64,000 bases of DNA, from positions 503,450 to 567,449 of the forward strand of contig JADJWJ010000001.1 in the NCBI GenBank assembly GCA_016716425.1, written 5' to 3'. Source of the stretch: Betaproteobacteria bacterium (GTDB lineage Bacteria; Pseudomonadota; Gammaproteobacteria; Burkholderiales; Casimicrobiaceae). Each line of letters begins with the position of its first letter. Within the stretch, counting starts at the first letter, position 1. A program made the position numbers and the translations under genes. Below are positions 18,322 to 26,626 of the stretch, one piece after another. The notes beneath the pieces were generated by a model. That model saw only the letters and a list, made by a program, of their open reading frames with translations, did no database searches and was not told the DNA's origin.

Positions 18322-18376
18322 CGGGGGTAGGCAGTCCCCCACGGCAGCAGGGCTTTCCGGCGACAAGGTGACAGTC

Positions 18377-21217
18377 ATGGGCGTCATGAAGGAATTCGAG
18401 GCCACCAGCACGCTGTTCGGCGCCAACGCGCCGTTCATCGAGGAGCTCTACGAGAAGTACCTGGCGGACCCCGGCAGCGTCGACGCGCAGTGGCGCGCGT
18501 ATTTCGACGAATTGCGCGGCGGGGCGCAGGACGTCGCACACGCGCCGGTCGTGGCGTCGTTCGTCGAACTCGCGAAGAGCCGCCGCGTCGCGGGAGCGAT
18601 GGTCGACGCGACGACGATGCACAAGCAGGTCCTGGTGCTGCGCCTGATCAGCAAGTTCCGCACGCTCGGCATGTTCCGCGCCGACCTCGACCCGCTGCGT
18701 CAGCGCGAGCCCGACTACGTCGCCGACCTCGACGTCGCGACCTACGGCTTCACCGACGCCGACATGGACACCGAGTTCGACGTCGGCTCGTACCGGGCCG
18801 GCCCCGCGCGGATGCGGCTCGCCGACCTCGTCGCATCGCTGCAGGAGACCTACACGCGCACGCTCGGCGCCGAGTACATGTACATCGCGGACACGGCGAC
18901 CAAGCGCTTCTTCCAGGAGCGGCTGGAGCCGATCCGGGCGCGGCCGACATACGCGCCGGCCGAGCGCCGCCACTTTCTCGAGCGGCTGACCGCGGCGGAG
19001 ACGCTCGAGCGTTATCTGCACACCAAGTACGTCGGCCAGAAGCGGTTCTCGGGCGAAGGCGGCGACACGATGATCCCGATGCTGGACCGGCTGATCGAGA
19101 AGGCCGGCGTGGCGGGCGTGGGGGAGATCGTGCTCGGCATGGCGCACCGCGGGCGCCTCAACGTGCTCGTCAACATCCTGGGCAAGATGCCCGCGGACCT
19201 CTTCTCCGAGTTCGAGGGCAAGGCCGCGCAGGACCTGCCCGCCGGGGACGTCAAATACCACCAGGGCTTCTCGTCCGACGTGTCGACCCCCGGCGGCCCG
19301 GTGCACCTGACGCTCGCGTTCAACCCGTCGCACCTCGAGATCGTGAACCCGGTCGTCGAGGGTTCGGTGCGCGCGCGTCAGCACCGGCGCGGCGACCGGC
19401 AGGGCGACCAGGTGCTGCCGATCCTGATCCACGGCGACGCCGCCATCGCGGGGCAGGGCGTCAACCAGGAATGCCTGAACATGGCGCAGACCCGCGGCTA
19501 CTACACGGGCGGCACCATCCACATCGTCGTCAACAACCAGATCGGGTTCACGACGTCGGACCCGCGCGACATCCGTGGCACCGTGTTCTGCACGGACATC
19601 GCCAAGATGGTCGAGGCGCCGATCCTGCACGTGAACGGCGACGACCCGGAGACGGCGCTGCTCGCCGTCGAGATCGCGCTCGAGTACCGGCAGCGGTTCC
19701 ACCGCGACGTGTTCATCGACCTCGTCTGCTTCCGCCGGCTCGGCCACAACGAGGCCGACGAGCCGCTGCTGACGCAGCCGCTGATGTACAAGCGCATCGC
19801 GCAGCACCCGGGCACGCGGCGGCTGTACGCCGACCGGCTGATCGCGGCCGGCGTGGTCACGGCCGACGAGGCCAACGCGATGGTCAGCACGTACCGGGCG
19901 GCGATGGACCGCGGCCAGCACACGAACAAGACCGTGCTGTCGAACTACAAGTCGCCGTTCACGATCGACTGGTCGTCCTACGTCGGCGGCCACTGGACCG
20001 ACCGCGTCGACACGGCGGTGCCGTTGGCGAAGCTCACGGCGCTGGGCCTCCGGCTGACGGCCGTGCCCGACGGGTTCAAGCTGCATCCGCGCGCGGAGAA
20101 GGTGCTCGCCGACCGCCGCGCGATGGCCGAGGGCGCGCAGCCACTCGACTGGGGCATGGGCGAGACGCTGGCCTACGCGACGCTGCTCGACGACGGCTAC
20201 GGCGTACGCATCTCCGGCGAGGACGTCGGCCGCGGGACGTTCTCGCACCGGCACGCCGTGCTGCACGACCAGAGCCGCGTCCGCTGGGACGAGGGCAACC
20301 ACGTGCCGCTGCAGCACCTGGCCGACAAGCAGCCGACGTGCGAGATCATCGACTCTGTGCTGACCGAGCAGGCCGTCGTCGGCTTCGAGTACGGCTACTC
20401 GACGTCGGACCCCGGGCGCCTCGTCGTCTGGGAGGCGCAGTTCGGCGACTTCGTCAACGGCGCGCAGGTGGTCATCGACCAGTTCATCAGCGCCGGCGAG
20501 GTGAAGTGGGGCCGCATCTGCGGGCTCGTGCTGCTGCTGCCGCACGGGTACGAAGGGCAGGGGCCGGAGCACTCGTCCGCGCGCCCGGAGCGCTTCCTGC
20601 AGCTGTGCGCGCAGCACAACATGCAGGTGTGCGTGCCGTCCACGCCGGCGCAGGTGTTCCACATGCTGCGCCGGCAGATGCTGCGCCGGTACCGGAAGCC
20701 GCTGATCGTGATGAGCCCCAAGAGCCTGCTCCGCCACAAGGAAGCGGTGTCGTCGCTCGACGAGCTCGCCCACGGGGGCTTCCAGACCGTGATCGGCGAG
20801 ACCGAGAAGCTCGCGGCGAAGCACGTGACCCGCGTGCTCGCCTGCTCGGGCAAGGTCTACTACGAACTGCTCGCGTGGCGGCGCGAGCGCAAGGCCGACC
20901 ACATCGCGATCGTGCGGCTCGAGCAGCAGTATCCGTTCCCGCACGCCGACTTCGGGCGCGAGATCGCGAAATTCCCGCACGCGAAGGAGGTGGTGTGGGT
21001 GCAGGAGGAGCCGCAGAACCAGGGCGCGTGGTACCGGCTGCGGGCGTACCTGCGCGCCGACATCCTGCCGCAGCAGGTACTCGCCTACGCGGGCCGCGCC
21101 ATTTCCGCGTCCCCGGCGGTCGGCTATGCAGCCAGGCACAATGCCGAGCAGAAGCAGCTGATCGAGGACGCCTTCGCCGTGCAGCTGAAGTCCGGCGAGA
21201 TGGTCGTCGGCCATTGA
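18377..21217 (+). CDS. odhA: 2-oxoglutarate dehydrogenase E1 component
   Basis: The E1 (SucA/OdhA) subunit decarboxylates 2-oxoglutarate using thiamine diphosphate. The roughly 946-residue protein has the N-terminal segment LFGANAPFIEELYEKYLADP that docks E2, the ThDP/Mg motif around HGDAAIAGQGVNQECLNMA...NNQIGFTTSDP, and the C-terminal transketolase-like part with GEDVGRGTFSHRHA and LLPHGYEGQGPEHSSARPER. The ATG at 18377 was preferred to a GTG at 18368 because aaggtg lies at a good distance upstream; ATG 18386 is also possible. It heads an operon with odhB and lpd. Confidence 0.95.
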   Translation: MGVMKEFEATSTLFGANAPFIEELYEKYLADPGSVDAQWRAYFDELRGGAQDVAHAPVVASFVELAKSRRVAGAMVDATTMHKQVLVLRLISKFRTLGMFRADLDPLRQREPDYVADLDVATYGFTDADMDTEFDVGSYRAGPARMRLADLVASLQETYTRTLGAEYMYIADTATKRFFQERLEPIRARPTYAPAERRHFLERLTAAETLERYLHTKYVGQKRFSGEGGDTMIPMLDRLIEKAGVAGVGEIVLGMAHRGRLNVLVNILGKMPADLFSEFEGKAAQDLPAGDVKYHQGFSSDVSTPGGPVHLTLAFNPSHLEIVNPVVEGSVRARQHRRGDRQGDQVLPILIHGDAAIAGQGVNQECLNMAQTRGYYTGGTIHIVVNNQIGFTTSDPRDIRGTVFCTDIAKMVEAPILHVNGDDPETALLAVEIALEYRQRFHRDVFIDLVCFRRLGHNEADEPLLTQPLMYKRIAQHPGTRRLYADRLIAAGVVTADEANAMVSTYRAAMDRGQHTNKTVLSNYKSPFTIDWSSYVGGHWTDRVDTAVPLAKLTALGLRLTAVPDGFKLHPRAEKVLADRRAMAEGAQPLDWGMGETLAYATLLDDGYGVRISGEDVGRGTFSHRHAVLHDQSRVRWDEGNHVPLQHLADKQPTCEIIDSVLTEQAVVGFEYGYSTSDPGRLVVWEAQFGDFVNGAQVVIDQFISAGEVKWGRICGLVLLLPHGYEGQGPEHSSARPERFLQLCAQHNMQVCVPSTPAQVFHMLRRQMLRRYRKPLIVMSPKSLLRHKEAVSSLDELAHGGFQTVIGETEKLAAKHVTRVLACSGKVYYELLAWRRERKADHIAIVRLEQQYPFPHADFGREIAKFPHAKEVVWVQEEPQNQGAWYRLRAYLRADILPQQVLAYAGRAISASPAVGYAARHNAEQKQLIEDAFAVQLKSGEMVVGH

Positions 21218-21233
21218 TCCGAAGGTCCCCATC

Positions 21234-22460
21234 ATGCGCATCGAAGTGAAGGTCCCCCAGCTGCCGGAGTCCGTGGCCGAGGCCACGCTGGTCAGCTGGC
21301 ACAAGCAGGCCGGCGACGTCGTCGCGCGCGACGAGAACCTGATCGACGTCGAGACCGACAAGGTCGTGCTGGAGCTGCCCGCCCCGAGCGACGGCGTGCT
21401 GGTCGAGATCGTCAAGGCGGACGGGTCGACCGTGACGTCGAACCAGGTGATCGCCGTCATCGACACCGAGGCGAAGGGCGCCGCCGCAGCCGCACCGAAG
21501 GCGGCGGAGGCGACGCCGGCCCCGGCTCCGCCCTCGGCTCCGGCGGCGCCCGCGCCCGCGTCGGCGGCCATCGCGCTGCCGGCGGCACGCAAGATGCTCG
21601 CCGACACGGGTGTGGACGCCGCGACGGTCACCGGCACGGGGCGCGGCGGCCGCATCACCAAGGGCGACGTGATCACCGCCGCGGAGGCGAAGCCCGCGCC
21701 GGCGGCGCCGCCCGCCGCGAAGGCCCCGCCGGTCGCGCCGGCAGTGGTCGCGCGGGGTGTGCGGCCCGAGCAGCGCGTCCCGATGTCGCGGCTGCGCCAG
21801 CGGGTCGCGGAGCGCCTCGTCGCGTCGCAGTCGACGGCGGCGATCCTGACGACGTTCAACGAAGTCAACATGCAGCCGGTCATCGACCTGCGCAACCGCT
21901 ACAAGGACCGCTTCGAGAAGGAGCACGGCGTCAAGCTCGGCTTCATGAGCTTCTTCGTGAAGGCGGCCGTGCACGCGCTGAAGAAGTATCCGCTCGTGAA
22001 CGCGTCGATCGACGGCGGCGACATCGTCTACCACGGCTTTTACGACATCGGCATCGCGGTCGGCAGTCCGCGCGGGCTCGTCGTGCCGATCCTGCGCGAC
22101 GCCGACCAGATGTCCATCGCGGACATCGAGCGCCAGATCGCCGAGTACGGCAAGCGCGCGCAGGACGGCAAGCTGACGGTCGAGGAGCTGACCGGGGGCA
22201 CCTACACGATCAGCAACGGCGGCGTGTTCGGCTCGATGCTGTCGACGCCGATCATCAATCCGCCCCAGTCGGCGATCCTGGGCGTCCACGCGACGAAGGA
22301 GCGCGCGGTCGTCGAGAACGGCCAGGTCGTCGTCCGTCCGATGAACTATCTCGCGCAGTCGTACGACCACCGGATCATCGACGGCCGCGAGGCGGTGCTG
22401 TCGCTGGTCGCGATCAAGGAGGCGCTGGAGGACCCGGCGCGGCTGCTGCTGGACCTGTAG
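21234..22460 (+). CDS. odhB: Dihydrolipoamide succinyltransferase (E2 of 2-oxoglutarate dehydrogenase)
   Basis: E2 transfers the succinyl group to CoA and forms the core of the complex. The 408-residue protein has one lipoyl domain with the lipoylated Lys in DVETDKVVLELPAP, an Ala/Pro-rich linker, a peripheral subunit-binding domain (AARKMLADTGVDAATVTGTG), a second flexible linker, and the acyltransferase domain with the catalytic His/Asp in SYDHRIIDGREAV. It starts 16 bases after odhA. A hairpin-containing gap of 162 bases separates it from lpd. Confidence 0.96.
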   Translation: MRIEVKVPQLPESVAEATLVSWHKQAGDVVARDENLIDVETDKVVLELPAPSDGVLVEIVKADGSTVTSNQVIAVIDTEAKGAAAAAPKAAEATPAPAPPSAPAAPAPASAAIALPAARKMLADTGVDAATVTGTGRGGRITKGDVITAAEAKPAPAAPPAAKAPPVAPAVVARGVRPEQRVPMSRLRQRVAERLVASQSTAAILTTFNEVNMQPVIDLRNRYKDRFEKEHGVKLGFMSFFVKAAVHALKKYPLVNASIDGGDIVYHGFYDIGIAVGSPRGLVVPILRDADQMSIADIERQIAEYGKRAQDGKLTVEELTGGTYTISNGGVFGSMLSTPIINPPQSAILGVHATKERAVVENGQVVVRPMNYLAQSYDHRIIDGREAVLSLVAIKEALEDPARLLLDL

Positions 22461-22523
22461 CGAGTCGGGATGACGCGCATCGATGCCCCGCGGCAGCACA
22501 GGCGCACGCAACGACGCGTGGGC

Positions 22524-22559
22524 ACGTTGGACGCGGCGCCTTCCGGCGCCGGTCAACGT
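22524..22559. other. Hairpin in the odhB-lpd gap
   Basis: An inverted repeat, acgttg...ggcgcc-ttcc-ggcgcc...caacgt, folds into a stable stem-loop with a TTCC loop in the 162-base spacer. There is no T-run, so it is more likely an mRNA processing or stability element than a terminator. Confidence 0.45.
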
Positions 22560-22622
22560 GATCGCGCGTCGGACCGCCGAACCCGGCACGACGCAGTTGC
22601 CACCCACGAAGATCGGTAACCC

Positions 22623-24050
22623 ATGAGCGAAGAGTTCGACGTCGTCGTGATCGGCGCCGGTCCCGGCGGCTACATCGCCGCCATCCGCGCCGCGCAGCTG
22701 GGCTTCAAGGTCGCCTGCATCGACGACTGGACGCGCAAGGACGGCAAGCCCGCACCCGGCGGCACGTGCACCAACGTCGGCTGCATCCCGTCGAAGGCGC
22801 TGCTGCAGTCGTCGGAGAACTTCGCGCACGCCGGCCACGCGTTCGCCGACCACGGCATCGGCGTGACCGGGCTCACGATGGACGTCGCGAAGATGCTGGC
22901 GCGCAAGGAAAAGGTCGTCGCGCAGAACAACGACGGCATCCTGTACCTGTTCAAGAAGAACAAGGTCGCGTTCTTCCACGGCGTCGGTTCGTTCGCCGGC
23001 AGGGACGGCGAACGCTGGAAGGTGGGCGTTGCCGGCGCGGCGCCGGCCGAGCTCGCAGCAAAGCACGTGGTCGTGGCCACCGGGTCGAAGCCGCGCGCGC
23101 TGCCGGGGGTCCCGATCGACAACGTGCGCGTGCTCGACAACGCGGGCGCGCTCGCGATCCCCGCCGTGCCGAAGAAGCTGGGTGTGGTCGGGGCCGGCGT
23201 CATCGGCCTCGAGATGGGCAGCGTCTGGCGGCGGCTGGGCGCCGAGGTGACGGTGCTGGAGGCGCTGCCCGCATTTCTCGGCGCGGCCGACGTCACGATC
23301 GCGAAGGAGGCGCAGAAGCTCTTCGCCAAGCAGGGCCTCGCGATCCACACCGGTGTGCAGATCACGGACGTGAAGGCCGGCCGGGACGCCGTGACGGTGG
23401 CGTGGACCGACGCGGCCGGCGCGGCGAACACGGCTGCGTTCGACCGCCTGATCGTGTCGATCGGCCGGCTGCCGTTCACCGGAGGCCTGGCCGCGGACGC
23501 GGTCGGCCTCGAGCTCGACGAGCGCGGCTTCGTCACGGTCGACGCCGAGTGCCGGACCAACCTGCCCGGGGTGTGGGCGATCGGCGACGTCGTGCGCGGC
23601 CCGATGCTCGCGCACAAGGCCGAGGAGGAGGGCGTGGCGGTGGCCGAGCGCATCGCCGGCCAGCACGGCCACGTCGATTTCGACACGGTCCCGTGGGTCA
23701 TCTACACGGCGCCCGAGATCGCGTGGGTCGGCAGGACCGAGCAGCAGCTGAAGGCGGAGGGTGTGGACTACCGCGCCGGCAGCTTCCCGTTCTCGGCCAA
23801 CGGCCGCGCCCGCGCGCTGGGCGACGCGAGCGGATTCGTGAAGATCCTCGCCGACCGGAAGACCGACCGCATCCTCGGCGTACACATGATCGGCCCGATG
23901 GTGTCCGAGCTCATCGCGGAAGGCGTGGTCGCGATGGCGTTCGGCGCGGCCAGCGAGGACCTGGCGCGCATCTGCCACGCGCATCCGTCGCTGTCCGAGG
24001 CCACCAAGGAAGCGGCGCTGGCGGTAGACGGGCGGACGCTGAACCTCTAG
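22623..24050 (+). CDS. lpdA: Dihydrolipoyl dehydrogenase (E3)
   Basis: E3 reoxidises the lipoyl groups of E2 and reduces NAD+. The 475-residue flavoprotein has the FAD motif VIGAGPGGYIAAIRAAQLG, the redox-active disulfide in GGTCTNVGCIPSKALL, the NAD motif GVVGAGVIGLEMGSVW, and the C-terminal dimer-interface His in HAHPSLSEATKEA. Third gene of the odhA-odhB-lpd unit; it probably also serves other 2-oxoacid dehydrogenase complexes. Confidence 0.96.
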   Translation: MSEEFDVVVIGAGPGGYIAAIRAAQLGFKVACIDDWTRKDGKPAPGGTCTNVGCIPSKALLQSSENFAHAGHAFADHGIGVTGLTMDVAKMLARKEKVVAQNNDGILYLFKKNKVAFFHGVGSFAGRDGERWKVGVAGAAPAELAAKHVVVATGSKPRALPGVPIDNVRVLDNAGALAIPAVPKKLGVVGAGVIGLEMGSVWRRLGAEVTVLEALPAFLGAADVTIAKEAQKLFAKQGLAIHTGVQITDVKAGRDAVTVAWTDAAGAANTAAFDRLIVSIGRLPFTGGLAADAVGLELDERGFVTVDAECRTNLPGVWAIGDVVRGPMLAHKAEEEGVAVAERIAGQHGHVDFDTVPWVIYTAPEIAWVGRTEQQLKAEGVDYRAGSFPFSANGRARALGDASGFVKILADRKTDRILGVHMIGPMVSELIAEGVVAMAFGAASEDLARICHAHPSLSEATKEAALAVDGRTLNL

Positions 24051-24189
24051 GATAGGCGGAAAACAGGGCGCGGGCGGGTGCGCGCCCACGACGACGGCAC
24101 TGGAGGATGCGGGGCGTGGCAGGGGCAAACGTCGCGGCGGCGGCATTCGGGCGTATCGCGGGATTCGCCCAGGCGCGCGGGGTTACTCG

Positions 24190-25341
24190 GTGACCGGGGC
24201 CCTTGCCCCCGGCCAGATCGCGCGCCGCGACGGCGCGCTCTACGATTACCTGGAACCCCTGCTCCGCACGCGCGGCGCGACGCTCGACCACGCGCAGGCG
24301 GCCGCTCTCGACCGGCTGCAGGCTCTCTGCGACGAGCTCGCGGCGTTCCGCGCGGCCCGGCAGTCCAAGTTCCTGCGGCTGCTCGCGCCGCCCGCGGTGC
24401 CGCGCGGGCTCTACCTGTGGGGCGGTGTGGGCCGCGGCAAGAGCTTCCTGATGGACAGCTTCCACGCGTGCGCGCCGCTCAAGCGCAAGACGCGCGTGCA
24501 CTTCCATGCGTTCATGCGCGAAGTGCACGAGGAGTTGAAGCTGCAGAAGCACGAGGTCGACCCGCTCGCGGCGGTGGCGGCCCGCATCGCACGCCGCTGG
24601 CGACTCGTGTGCTTCGACGAGTTCCACGTGTCCGACATCGCCGACGCGATGATCCTCGGACGCCTGCTCGCTGCGCTGTTCGCCGCCGGCGTCGTGTTCG
24701 TGATGACGTCGAACTATCCGCCCGACGGCCTCTATCCGAACGGCCTGCAGCGGCAGAACTTCGTGCCGACGATCCGCCTGATGCAGCAGTGGCTCGACGT
24801 CATGGAGGTCGACGGCGGCATCGACTACCGGCTGCGTGCGCTCGAGCACGTCGCCGCGTACCACGTGCCGGGCGGGCCCGCGGCCGACGCCGCGATGGCG
24901 TCCGCGTTCGAGGCGATGCGCACCGGCCCCGACGAGTCGCCGAAGCTTCTCGTGGAGGGACGCACGCTGACGGCGCGCCGCCGCGCCGGGAGCGCCGTCT
25001 GGTTCGACTTCGCCGCGCTGTGCGACGGGCCGCGCTCGCAGCGCGACTACCTCGAGCTCGCGCAGCGCTTCGCCGTGCTGTTCCTGTCGGACGTTCCGGT
25101 GCTGACCGCCACGCAGGGCGACGTCGCGCGCCGCTTCACGTGGCTGGTCGACATCCTGTACGACCACCGCGTGAAACTCGTCGCGTCGGCCGCCGCGCCC
25201 GCGTCCGCGCTGTACGTCGCCGGCCCCAACGCGCAGGAGTTCCCGCGTACGGTGAGCCGCTTGGCCGAGATGCGCACGCACGACTACATGGCGCTGCCGC
25301 ACGCCTGCGCAGGCGCACCGGCGACACCCGTTTCCGCCTGA
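24190..25341 (+). CDS. zapE: Cell division protein ZapE (AFG1-family ATPase)
   Basis: A 383-residue AAA-like ATPase of the AFG1/ZapE family. The Walker A GGVGRGKS is at residues 78-85, the Walker B reads LVCFDEFHVSD, and a sensor region MTSNYPPDGLYPNGLQR follows. In Escherichia coli ZapE associates with the Z-ring and membrane; the family is also linked to respiratory-chain protein quality control, which suits its usual position after the TCA genes in betaproteobacteria. The start is a GTG at 24190, chosen because conserved sequence begins shortly after and no ATG is closer. The 139 bases before it hold nothing recognisable. Confidence 0.93.
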   Translation: MTGALAPGQIARRDGALYDYLEPLLRTRGATLDHAQAAALDRLQALCDELAAFRAARQSKFLRLLAPPAVPRGLYLWGGVGRGKSFLMDSFHACAPLKRKTRVHFHAFMREVHEELKLQKHEVDPLAAVAARIARRWRLVCFDEFHVSDIADAMILGRLLAALFAAGVVFVMTSNYPPDGLYPNGLQRQNFVPTIRLMQQWLDVMEVDGGIDYRLRALEHVAAYHVPGGPAADAAMASAFEAMRTGPDESPKLLVEGRTLTARRRAGSAVWFDFAALCDGPRSQRDYLELAQRFAVLFLSDVPVLTATQGDVARRFTWLVDILYDHRVKLVASAAAPASALYVAGPNAQEFPRTVSRLAEMRTHDYMALPHACAGAPATPVSA

Positions 25342-25375
25342 TTCCGCGCACCACGCTGACCACGAGGAGGATGCC

Positions 25376-26386
25376 GTGCCCAACAAGTTCAAGGCCTACC
25401 GCACGTTCGAGGAGAACGGCGTCGTGGCGAGCCACTTCGTCGACATGACGGTCGACGAGCTCGACCACGGCGACGTGGTCATCCGGACCAAGTACTCGAC
25501 GATCAACTACAAGGATGCGCTGTCGTACAACGGCGCCGGCAAGATCATGCGCAAGTACCCGACCAACGCGGGCATCGACATGGCCGGCACGGTCGAGGCG
25601 TCCGGCGACCCGCGGTTCAAGCCGGGCGACAAGGTGATCGTCACCGGCTACGACATGGGCGTGGCGCACGACGGCGGCTATGCCGAGAAGGTGCGGGTGC
25701 CGGCGGACTGGGTCGTGCGGCGGCCCGAGAGCATGACGGCGTTCGACGCGATGACGCTCGGCACCGCCGGCTTCACCGCGGCGATCGCGATCATGAACAT
25801 GCAGCACAACGGGCTGACCCCCGACGGCGGCCCGGTCGCGGTCACCGGCGCGACGGGGGGCGTCGGCTCGGTCGCCGTCGAGATCCTCGCCAAGCTCGGC
25901 TACCACGTCGTCGCGATCACCGGCAAGGGCGAGGAGGCGGAGTACCTGAAGGGCATCGGTGCGAAGGAGGTCGTGCTGCGGCAGTCGCTCGACCTGACGA
26001 AGATCCGCCCGCTCGATCGCGCGACGTTCGCCGGCGCCATCGACAACCTGGGCGGCGACTATCTCGCGTGGCTCCTCTCGACGGCGAAGATCGGCGGGAC
26101 CGTGGCGGCGGTCGGGCTCGCGGCCGGCCACAAGCTGTCCACGACGGTGATGCCGTTCATCCTGCGCGGCGTGCACCTGCTCGGCACCGACAGCGTCAAC
26201 TGCCCGATGGGCGTGCGGCAGCGCATCTGGAACAAGCTGGCGGTCGAGTGGCGCCCGGACCGCGTGCACGACGGTGTGCGCACGATCGACTTCGCCGAGC
26301 TGCCGACGCACTTCGACGCGTACCTCAAGGGACTCGTCCGCGGCCGCACCGTCGTCCGCATCGCGCCGGATTCGCACGGAGGCTAG
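25376..26386 (+). CDS. YhdH/AcuI-type acrylyl-CoA reductase-like oxidoreductase (MDR superfamily)
   Basis: A 336-residue zinc-free medium-chain dehydrogenase/reductase of the YhdH/YhfP family. Motifs include YSTINYKDALSYNGAGKIM, a TNAGIDMAGTVEASGDPRF segment, and the NADPH-binding VTGATGGVGSVAVEIL. Characterised members (AcuI) reduce acrylyl-CoA to propionyl-CoA, detoxifying acrylate. The next gene downstream is a propionyl-CoA synthetase-like ligase, which fits C3 acyl-CoA metabolism. Start is a GTG at 25376 preceded by gaggagg; an ATG five bases earlier is out of frame. Confidence 0.88.
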   Translation: MPNKFKAYRTFEENGVVASHFVDMTVDELDHGDVVIRTKYSTINYKDALSYNGAGKIMRKYPTNAGIDMAGTVEASGDPRFKPGDKVIVTGYDMGVAHDGGYAEKVRVPADWVVRRPESMTAFDAMTLGTAGFTAAIAIMNMQHNGLTPDGGPVAVTGATGGVGSVAVEILAKLGYHVVAITGKGEEAEYLKGIGAKEVVLRQSLDLTKIRPLDRATFAGAIDNLGGDYLAWLLSTAKIGGTVAAVGLAAGHKLSTTVMPFILRGVHLLGTDSVNCPMGVRQRIWNKLAVEWRPDRVHDGVRTIDFAELPTHFDAYLKGLVRGRTVVRIAPDSHGG

Positions 26387-26626
26387 CGGCGCGCCGTGGC
26401 ATGCGCGGGCAGCAAGCGACGCCGCGGCGCCGAGGAAAGCGCGCCGGACTCGGCGCCCCGGCGTCCGCGGTGATCGCGCATCGCCCGCCGGCGCGCCCGC
26501 AGCTTGACCGCGCGCAAGGTTCGCGCAGGCCGCTCGCCCTACGATTTCGGCCACACGAGGGATCGCCGCCCGACCGCGCAGCGGGCCGCCGGCCGGCGTC
26601 CACGGATCCACGAGGAGGAACCCGTC

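Noticed and set aside
16529..21895. Very long open frame (1788 codons) on the minus strand opposite sdhE, gltA and odhA
   Set aside because: It is antisense to clearly identified genes, has Arg/Ala/His-rich low-complexity translation, and no recognisable domain; typical shadow frame of high-GC coding DNA.
20487..24146. 1219-codon minus-strand frame opposite odhA, odhB and lpd
   Set aside because: Antisense to three confirmed TCA genes; no domain or plausible start.
26387..26626. Small gene in the gap before prpE
   Set aside because: Open frames here have no start with a ribosome binding site, no conserved motif and only Arg/Pro-rich translations.
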